Assembly: GCF_027887165.1 (NCBI RefSeq)
Contig: NC_077231.1
Location: 130,234,487 to 130,298,486 of the forward strand
Length of the DNA stretch: 64,000 nt
Source: Monodelphis domestica
Lineage: Eukaryota > Chordata > Mammalia > Didelphimorphia > Didelphidae
Direction: 5' to 3'
Part shown: one piece after another, positions 56,890-64,000 of the stretch
Layout of the letters: each line of letters opens with the position of its first letter
How positions within the stretch are numbered: position 1 is the stretch's first letter
Notes under the pieces: model-generated
Database searches by the model: none
Told to the model about the DNA's origin: nothing
What the model saw: only the letters and a program-made list of their open reading frames with translations
Translations under genes and position numbers: made by a program

Positions 56890-57480
56890 CACCAAAATAT
56901 TTATAGAGGCTCTTTTTGTAGTAACAAAAAACTAGAAACAAAGTAGATGCCCATCAATTATCTACACAATTAAATATTATTGCACTATAAGAAATGATGA
57001 ATGTGAATGCAGTAGGATACTGGGAAGCATGGGAAGACTAAATTTAAAAAAATTTACTTTAAAAAATATTTTCCCATGTTTACATATTTCATTTTTCTTT
57101 CCCTCCCCCCTTCCTAGATCCAATAAGCACTTGCACTGGGTTATACAAATGTTATCACTTATACCTATTTCCATTGTATTCATTTTTGCAATAGAGCAAT
57201 CTTTTAAAACCAAAACCCTCAATCACATACCCATATAAACAAATAAGCCATTTGCTTTTGTCTATGTTTCTACTATGGGAAGACTAAATTGATAAAAAGT
57301 GAAATAAGCAGAAACAAAAAAAAACTACATAATGACCAGAATAATGTAATTGGAGGGAAAACATCATTAAAGACACTAAGGCTTTTAAATTTAATGATCA
57401 AGTTTAGCTCCTTAGAAGAGATATGAGAATGCATGCACACACTATTTTTTTTTTTCAGAAATTGAGGATTATGGGAATGG
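56890..57480 (+). mobile_element. L1 3' end, sense, decayed and split by an antisense L1
   Basis: The frame near 56895-56935 reads FIEALFVVTKN (L1 ORF2 carboxy end), then 'agatgcccatcaatt' and 'attgcactataagaaatgat'. The copy is broken at 57045 by the antisense L1 3' UTR and continues after 57290. Confidence 0.6.
57029..57290 (-). mobile_element. L1 3' UTR, antisense, with 16-bp target-site duplication
   Basis: The insert body (57045-57274) has 'ttttcccatgtttacatatt', 'agcacttgcactgggttata', 'gttatcacttatacctattt', 'gcaatagagcaatctttt', all antisense L1 3' UTR. The exact word atgggaagactaaatt flanks it at 57029-57044 and 57275-57290, taken from the older sense L1 it splits. Confidence 0.88.
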
Positions 57481-57779
57481 AATATGTTTTTAGATTTGGT
57501 CAACATGGTTTGTTTTGCTAATCTTTGCCTTCTATTGAAATTTTTTTTTTTTGTTATAAAGAGTGGCCTCTTTGGGGAGGGAGGAGAGGTAAAATATATC
57601 AATAAATATAAATAGAAAGATGGAAATGGATCTTTTTTTTTTTTTCCAGAGTAAAACTTGGAGTCATTAAGAGTACTGCATAATTCCCCCAAAACAGTCT
57701 AGGTCCTTTCTGTTCACTTTTACACCCAATTCTTTGTTGAAATATATCACATATCATGCTTATCTAAACAGACATACTA

Positions 57780-58239
57780 ATGAACCATCTTTTATTTTAT
57801 TTTATTAGTCAATTTAGAACATTATTCCTTGGTTCCAAAAATCCTATTCTTTCCCTCCTCTCCCTCCCCCACCCTTCCTGTAGCCTATGCACAATTCCAC
57901 TGGGTTCTATATGTGTCCTTGATCAGAACCTATTTCCATGTTGTTGATGTTTGCACTAGTGATCCTTTAGAGTCTACATCCCCTATCATATCCCCTCGAC
58001 CCATGTATTCAAGCATGTTTTTCTTCTGTGTTTTTACTCCCACAGTTTTTCCTCTGAATGTGAATAGTGGTTTTTCTTGTAGATCCCTCCGAGTTGTTCA
58101 GGATCACTGCATTGCCACTAATGGAGAAGTCCATTACATTCAATGGTATCACAGTGTATCAGTCTCTGTGTACAATGTTCTCCTGGTTCTGCTCCCTTCG
58201 CTCTGCATCACTTCCTGGAGGTCATTCATGAACCATCTT
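57780..58239 (-). mobile_element. L1 3' end, antisense, with 12-bp target-site duplication
   Basis: The reverse complement of the young L1 3' UTR seen at 5700-6050: 'tttattagtcaatttagaac', 'ccactgggttctatatgtgt', 'tagagtctacatcccctatc', 'ggatcactgcattgccacta', 'ctctgcatcacttcctggag'. ATGAACCATCTT flanks at 57780-57791 and 58228-58239. The copy is 5'-truncated. Confidence 0.9.
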
Positions 58240-58259
58240 GTTGGATTGAGTATTCATTA

Positions 58260-58505
58260 ACAAGCACAGCTTTCCAAGTCTCTGCTCACAGGTAGTTGGG
58301 ACACACGGGTCTGAAGTCAGGAAGACATCTCCCCAGTTGGCCTTGGGGCACTTACTAGCTATATACACACACACACGCTCTGGGCAAATTACTTAACTCT
58401 CCTATTTGCCTCCATTTGCTTATCCCTTGGAGAAGCCAGATCTACTCTTTGCCAAGAAAACCTCCAATGGGGTCACAAACACAACTGAACAACAGCTCAT
58501 TGGGA
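58260..58505 (+). mobile_element. RTE-type SINE, sense
   Basis: 'ggtctgaagtcaggaagaca', 'ggcacttactagctatatac' (with a CA insertion), 'gcaaattacttaactctcct', 'tttgccaagaaaacctccaa', 'tggggtcacaaacacaactg', 'aacaacagc'. Confidence 0.75.
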
Positions 58506-59845
58506 CACACCTGGGACAATCACAATAGCCTGATCTGGAATAACAGTCAGATCTGAAGAGCTTTACTCCCTTATTGACATTGATTTCTGTTGGGATTTCT
58601 TAAAATGCCCTCTCCCTTTTTTGGGTCTCTGCACTCCAACATTAGCCCCTTTTGTCCTATGGCCCATGCAAAATAGGTGCTGCTAAGAATTCTCTAGGTC
58701 TCTTTGCCAGCCTAGCTACTCTTAGACTGGAACTGTATTTTTATGACTAAATAGTAAATGACTCTGGTCTCAGTTCCAGAAACAAACAAAATAAAATTTT
58801 CAAGGGGGACAATACAGAAGCCAGATTCTTTTTTTTTTTTTAAAGCATGCCTTTCCTTTTGGAATCAATACTGTGTTCAAACACATCTGCAAATTTGTAT
58901 CCAGTAGCATAAACTAAAGTTTTGTAATCCCCTTCTTGCAAACTCATCCCCCAATTTGAAATATCTCCCAACCCCCTGTCTTGCTACTCATTTCCCAGGA
59001 CCTTGGCTACCATCTCTTGCTTCAGATACATTTGACCCTAGGCAAGTAAAACCAGGTTTTGTTGCTGGAAATGTAATGATCAGGTACCTCTGGGGGTCTT
59101 ATAGCCTACCCCCTGGCATTTACTCTTGTATGGAGAAGGATCAATTAATTGGGCAACACTTTTCCTCACTTCCAATCAACCTCTTCTCCACCTAGGTTGT
59201 TCTGAGCTACTGCTTCTCTTCCCTCTGTGGTTGGTTCTGGTGTTACCTGGGAGGCAAGGGAAGTGGGAAATTGAAGGGAACATTTTGCATTTCCCTTGAT
59301 GAATGTCTTTTGCATCTGGTGCCTTTAGTATCAAGTCCATGACTTCCAACAAACCTTCCCTAGGAGATGGAAAAAAGTCTTCTTGGGGTTGGCTTATAGT
59401 TACAATAATCATCAATAGACTGTCACCTTCATCATTTATCCTTTCATTCTTATAACTGGTCTCAAAGGAGTGACTAGAGCAGTGATATCTCCCTTAAGCA
59501 ATCAGTCCATTTGCAAAGGCATTAAAATACTCAATTTAAACTGCTGCCTAAGAGGTATGAGCTCAATGAAAGTGCCAGGTGATCTGGATCAAAGGAGATG
59601 AAGGTAGGTTAAACAAAAAAGCAGCAATTTTTGCATCGCCCACCCGAATGTGCTGTTCTACCACTGATCCTCACCCCATATAGAATAGAGTTTGACTGTT
59701 GAACTTGTAGGTGCCAAACTACTAATTAAGGTCCATGGCAACAGCCCAAGAATCTCTACAAATGACAGCTTACTCCTTCCCTCTCCCTTCCCTACATGAG
59801 TTATCTCCATAAGCCATATTAGTAGCCCAAATAGTGACATAATAG
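58506..59845. other. Intronic DNA; one antisense SINE scrap at 58825-58880
   Basis: A T-run and 'gcatgcctttccttttgga', 'atcaatactgtgtt' (58829-58878) are an antisense SINE tail. The rest is unassigned. Frames at 58956-59195 and minus 59176-59415 lack domains. Confidence 0.4.
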
Positions 59846-59847
59846 GA

Positions 59848-60033
59848 CAGGGGTTCTGAAACTTTTTTGTGGCATAGACTCCTTTGGCAGATTAGTGAAA
59901 TCCATCAACCCCATCCCAGAAAATTGTTTTTAAGTGCATTTAATGAAATACACTGAATTACAAAGAAAACCAATTTAAAGTACAGTTACCAAAATACTAA
60001 ATGGATCAACAGACTTAAGCATAAGAACCCCTG
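59848..60033. mobile_element. hAT-type non-autonomous DNA transposon, 186 bp
   Basis: The ends are cagggg ttct (59848) and agaacccctg (to 60033), 10-bp perfect terminal inverted repeats of hAT type. The 8-bp flanks taatagga (59840-59847) and cactagga (60034-60041) match at 6 of 8. There is no transposase. Confidence 0.7.
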
Positions 60034-60352
60034 CACTAGGAGAACTGTCAGGCTCCTCATCCTTCAGGGACTTCCAAAAAGACGAGTTGAACTCCATGAA
60101 GACCATTGTTGAACACTGTTTGTAATGAGTACAAGCAGATATGGGAGCAATCCAAAGTATCCAGATCCTTTCAGGGAAGTGTCAAAGTGGCCAGAGCTGA
60201 AAGTGGGGATGGGGGAAGGAATTCATCCTGAGGGAATTCAGTAACTTCTCCACAGGAGTATTTGGGTACTTTGGGTCCCATGTTTGATACATTTCTATTT
60301 CCTGCTCCACTATTAAAATTCATGTTCTCCAAGAGGATGGATATCTCTAGGG

Positions 60353-60671
60353 CAGTGATGGCAAACCTTTTAGAGATGGGGTGCCAGGCATGTGCCCCTA
60401 CCCCTCTTACCCCACACAGGGGAGGGAGGAAGCACTCCCAATGGACTGTTGGGCGGAGGGGGGTGGGTGACATGAGGAATGTCCTCAGGGAGTGTAAAGG
60501 AGGGGCTCTGCTGCCTGTGGGCTCCCATTGGGCTGCTGAGCATGGTGGAGAGGGGGAGGGGAGTCCAAGTCCCTCTGCCTTTCAAGTAGCAAACTTGGGG
60601 GTGGTGGCATGCCTACAGAGAGCTCTCTGCATGCCGTTTTGGGCACCCATACCATAGGTTCACCATCACTG
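60353..60671. mobile_element. hAT-type non-autonomous DNA transposon, 319 bp
   Basis: The ends are cagtgatggcaaacct (60353-60368) and aggttcaccatcactg (60656-60671), inverted repeats matching at 14 of 16. The 8-bp flanks ctctaggg (60345-60352) and ctctgggg (60672-60679) match at 7 of 8, the hAT duplication length. The interior is GC-rich with no transposase. Open frames through it on both strands are not genes. Opossum is known to carry horizontally acquired hAT families (for example SPIN, OposCharlie). Which family this is cannot be settled here. Confidence 0.85.
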
Positions 60672-61274
60672 CTCTGGGGAAATGGCACTGCTTAAGGGAT
60701 GTTTTTGGCAAATTGAGGGACTTCTTAGTGAATCTTCTTCACTGTAATAATGAAACAACACCTGAACTGGGGCTACCTCCCATCTCTCAGCTTCCTTCTG
60801 GCAGACCCAGTGCATCCATTCTTTACACTGAGGCTGATTTACCCTCTATGATAGAGAGCGGTGTATGACCAGTCATCTTTTTAACTTTATCCTGATGATG
60901 TTCTTTGTATTCCTTGTGGTGAATACTCTGAAACCTCCCACATCCAGGAAGACACTGTTTCTAACCTCCACAATGCCCTCATGGAACATGGCCTCTCGGC
61001 TTCTTTTTGTCCAGCCAGCCCTTCAATATAGTGTCACTCAGGCATGGGTTCTCCCAGTATTCTGAAAAAACTGAATTAATCTGGAGATCTTACCCTCCCC
61101 TTAGTGGCCTTGAAAATCGATGAAATCAGAATCCATGGGAAGTGGGGAAAATATCTTCCACTATTTCCCATTTAAGGTGCTTAAAAAGGGCTGGCCAGCA
61201 TCTCTTTGTCATTGGTGTTTTAATAACCAAATCCATATCAGACAAAGCCCTCCTGACTCCTTAGGACCACTGTG

Positions 61275-61390
61275 GTCTGTTTAATATTAAGCTCCTACCA
61301 TGTGCCAAGTATTGTGCTGAGCACTGCTGAGCACTGGGGATACAAAAACAAAAGATGGCTCCTGCCTTCAAGGAGTTTCTAATCTAATGT
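61275..61390 (+). repeat. Dispersed repeat 5' part
   Basis: 'cctaccatgtgccaagtatt', 'gctgagcactggggatacaa', 'ccttcaaggagtttctaatc'. Same family as 2245-2360. The word 'gagcactgct' is locally duplicated. Confidence 0.7.
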
Positions 61391-61394
61391 TCCA

Positions 61395-63580
61395 GGCTCT
61401 GGGAGCCCATCTACCTTATACTGAGCAGTGAGGAACAAATGGGGAACACCCATGGTAACCCAAGAGCCAAGTGCCCTGGAAAAGCTTAGTTTAAAGCCAA
61501 TCAGCATTATAAAGCCCGGCCAGAATCCCCAGAATCCCCAGCTCTTTCACATAATGAAGACCATCCTGAGCCTGCTTCCTTGTTGAAGCAGGGAATTTTT
61601 CCTGAGGGAGCCAAACCTGCCTGATCTCCATCCGGAAACCATAAGAACAGAGATAAAATTCTTATCCCTACAGTAAATGGTATTAAAACAGCCTTGTAAT
61701 GGAGATCCTCTGTTAATTCCCTCAGTTTATTAAATCAGCCTCAGTAACTAATCAGTGTTCACTCATTGCCCATAAAGAACCAGCCAAGCCTTTAAGCCTT
61801 ATTTTTAGTGACATTTAGCCTGCAAGCCACTTATTTCCTTCCCTGAATATTTCTTAATCTCTTCCAATTCACCATTCTGTGTCAGAACACGCTTTGGCAT
61901 AACAATTAGGTATAGCTTCCAGGTGCCAGTGGTGGGGGGTAGTGGGGCCAAGATGAGGGGGAGGAGCTGGAGGAGCTGGGTCTTCAGGAAGTTATCCTTT
62001 TCTGTATCTGTGACTGCTCCTACCCTACTTCCACCCTTGGGGAGCTTCATTTGCAGCAGCTCAGATTTCTTGGGACTAACAAGATTAGTCTAGGGTTGGA
62101 ACCCAACTCCCCTCTACCCCATTCAGTCTTATAATTCAGTTGCTGGTTTCTCAGGAGTAATTAGCAACTGGCAGGGAATAATAAAGGGTTATGATGTTTT
62201 TTGCCACCTCTTCCATTCAACTCAGTCAACTAACCTTTCTAGGTCTTTGGAGGCGCTCAGTGTTTGTCACTAGAGGAATTCATGTCACTAGAGGCCACAA
62301 TTTCTGGGGTTTTAATTTAGGTCACCCCAATACTTTTATCATTGCCATTCCCTTTCCTATGAAGCCACAATCCCATTTTCAATCTAATAATATTCTATCA
62401 GCTATCTAATTTTTATAAAATAATAAATCAAATAATAATTTTTAGATAATCATCTTTTTTTATTATACATACTCAGCAAGGACATACATTTACAGGTACA
62501 GGTGAGGACAAATCTACGTCAATCTTAACCACCCACTCTGGAATAAAAACATCTATTTTGTCTGAAGTATTATAGCATCTTGTTTCATTTATAGTGAGAA
62601 TATCAAGATCAATAAGATTCAGGTCCTTTAGTTGTGGTTCTAACTAGTCATTAGGCAAACATTTCAATTGCCAAATATGTAATTTAATATTTATTGATGA
62701 TCAAAAAATTGTTTAATTCTTATCAGAATTTGACCCTCTTTCCTACACACTATATAGTAGTGTAAAGGGAACTCCTATTCAAGGCTATTTTGTATTTATC
62801 TTAGAGTTTTATAGAATTACAAATTTAGAATGAGAGAAGGGAGTTTTGAGGGTAAATTGTATAAACCCCTGCCTGATATTATAGATATGGTTTCCTTAGT
62901 GGAAGATTTCATGTACAGAGACTAGTGTCTTTGACTCAGGACTTGTTCCGACACAAGGGAGGCATCAGAATGGCATGACTTTTTTTAGTGGTTACAGCTC
63001 TTTATAGCGGAGAGCTTGTAAGGAAGTTGGAGCAGTTGTAAGAACAAAAATGAAAGCAAATATGGTGGGTGAGGAGGCAAAGGGACGATTTTCTGAAGAA
63101 CCTGGATGGTTGTTTTTCAAGTCCTCTGGGTTTGTTTGGATGAAGTGCTGCAGGATTCTTGGGAGTCTCAATATACCAGGCATGTGAGTAGTTCAGGCGA
63201 GGACTGCTGGGGTAAATTATGGGAAGCCTGGGAACTCTGGCAGGGAAAACTTTTTTTTGCCTAGGTACAGCTCAGATAGGCTGGAAGTTTTTCATTTTAT
63301 TCTCTTCTTAGGGAGAGAGGGCGTCCAGGGTGCTGAGTGGCCTTGGTGGGAGCGCCCTTTATCACCACTTGCTAGGGATTTCTTCTGTCTTCTTCTTAGG
63401 CTCCCAGCCTCCTGTTGATGCAGTTCTTCATATGCTTGAAGCTTCTTTAGCATGGTAGAACCTGATAGAATTTGTGCATAGCTGTCATATCCTTCAAGAA
63501 CCCAAGGTTATCTCCACACAGTGTTCTGGGGTTTTTTGTTTGTTTTTCTTTTCTTTTTTGGGGGGTGGTGGTGGTGGTGG
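61395..63580. other. Intron 3 block without recognised repeats
   Basis: About 2.2 kb with no transposon that I recognise and no coding exon. It includes 'cagccaatcagcattataaa' near 61498-61516 and many balanced, non-low-complexity stretches (61400-61800 especially). This could be a constrained regulatory block or simply unique intron. I cannot measure conservation. Confidence 0.4.
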
Positions 63581-63584
63581 ATCA

Positions 63585-63700
63585 GTCAACCAAGCATTTA
63601 TTACCTACCTGCTAGGGCTAGGTACCATGCTAGGCCCTGGGGAAACAAAGAATGGAACAATCTACATTCACAAGGAGCTTATGGTTAGAAAGCATAGTCA
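63585..63700 (+). repeat. Dispersed repeat 5' part with preceding GGT run
   Basis: A GGT run (63560-63580) precedes 'caagcatttattacctacct', 'taccatgctaggccctgggg' and 'cacaaggagcttatggtta'. Confidence 0.65.
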
Positions 63701-64000
63701 GGGAAGAAAAAAGGTGATGGCAGTGGAAAACTTTAAAGAAAAGAACACGTGCCAGTGGACCAAAGTAATGATGAGAGCGAGCACTCTGTTGATAGCAGGC
63801 CCTAGGCATTGGAGTATGGTTTTTGTGGAATTATCTATAGATAAATGTTTATAAATCCATTCAATTGTATTGATAGAGATTGATTTTGTTTTCAAATCGT
63901 GGTGGTTATCACAGAATTTAGAAAGATAGGATAACAGACTATCTGTCTAGTCAGGGACCTCCTTTTGCAGTTAAAGAAATTGAATTAGGAAAGATTACTT

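Larger units (their letters stand above)
37697..64000 (+). other. PLEKHA5 intron 3, continuing past the window
   Basis: At least 26.3 kb of intron in phase 2. I looked for an acceptor followed by codons for the expected continuation of WW domain 2 (N-H-N-E-R-K-V-T-C-K-H-P) and did not find it. The stretch is filled with SINEs, L1, L2, microsatellites and two hAT-type elements listed separately, and shows no other gene. Confidence 0.8.

Noticed and set aside
37697..64000. Search for PLEKHA5 exon 4
   Set aside because: No acceptor followed by the expected second half of WW domain 2 was seen. The exon most likely lies beyond the window.

Overview
This is nuclear DNA from a marsupial, most likely an American opossum (Didelphidae, Monodelphis-like). 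I infer this from the transposons. There are many copies of the tRNA-headed marsupial SINE (cagctgggtggctcag head, tcacttaaccccca core), CORE-SINEs of the MAR1/MIR group, RTE-mobilised SINEs, L2 and CR1/L3 fossils, and L1 3' ends of a type I associate with opossum. The window holds no bacterial features and no CRISPR array.

The one gene I can support is the 5' end of PLEKHA5 on the + strand. A CpG-rich, TATA-less promoter region (about 33850-34760) contains a 5' leader with GGA and GGC/GGT tracts, then coding exon 1 (34345-34436), a 194-bp intron and exon 2 (34631-34710). A 2.9-kb intron leads to exon 3 (37639-37696). Phases agree across both complete introns, and together the exons encode 76 residues plus two bases of the next codon: WW domain 1 and the first half of WW domain 2. 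I could not find exon 4, so intron 3 runs from 37697 to beyond the window. The PH domain and the rest of the protein lie downstream.

Layout: 1-33.8 kb is upstream intergenic DNA, mostly transposon debris. It includes a serial L1 insertion sharing one target site (4999-6418), a solo LTR inside a SINE (8536-9351), and a four-event nest (11.3-14.6 kb: antisense L1, then a SINE, then an LTR inside the SINE, plus a separate sense L1 3' end). It also holds two long L2 copies (19.1-20.8 and 26.4-28.4 kb), the second cut by an LTR and an L1, and an antisense LTR with exact 4-bp duplications (28446-28952). The 32.1-33.8 kb stretch is mostly free of recognisable repeats. From 37.7 kb to the end is intron 3, with SINEs, L1 and L2 fragments, a 245-bp CCCT/CCTT microsatellite (55618-55862), two non-autonomous hAT-type DNA transposons (59848-60033 and 60353-60671), and a largely repeat-free block (about 61.4-63.58 kb) that could hold regulatory sequence.

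I found no previously undescribed biological system. The most useful observations are the transposon insertion histories that can be read from target-site duplications, the UG-rich 3' splice site of PLEKHA5 exon 3, and a few blocks I could not identify (2.5-3.1, 4.1-4.6 and 61.4-63.6 kb). All family assignments rest on recognition by eye. No alignment was run.
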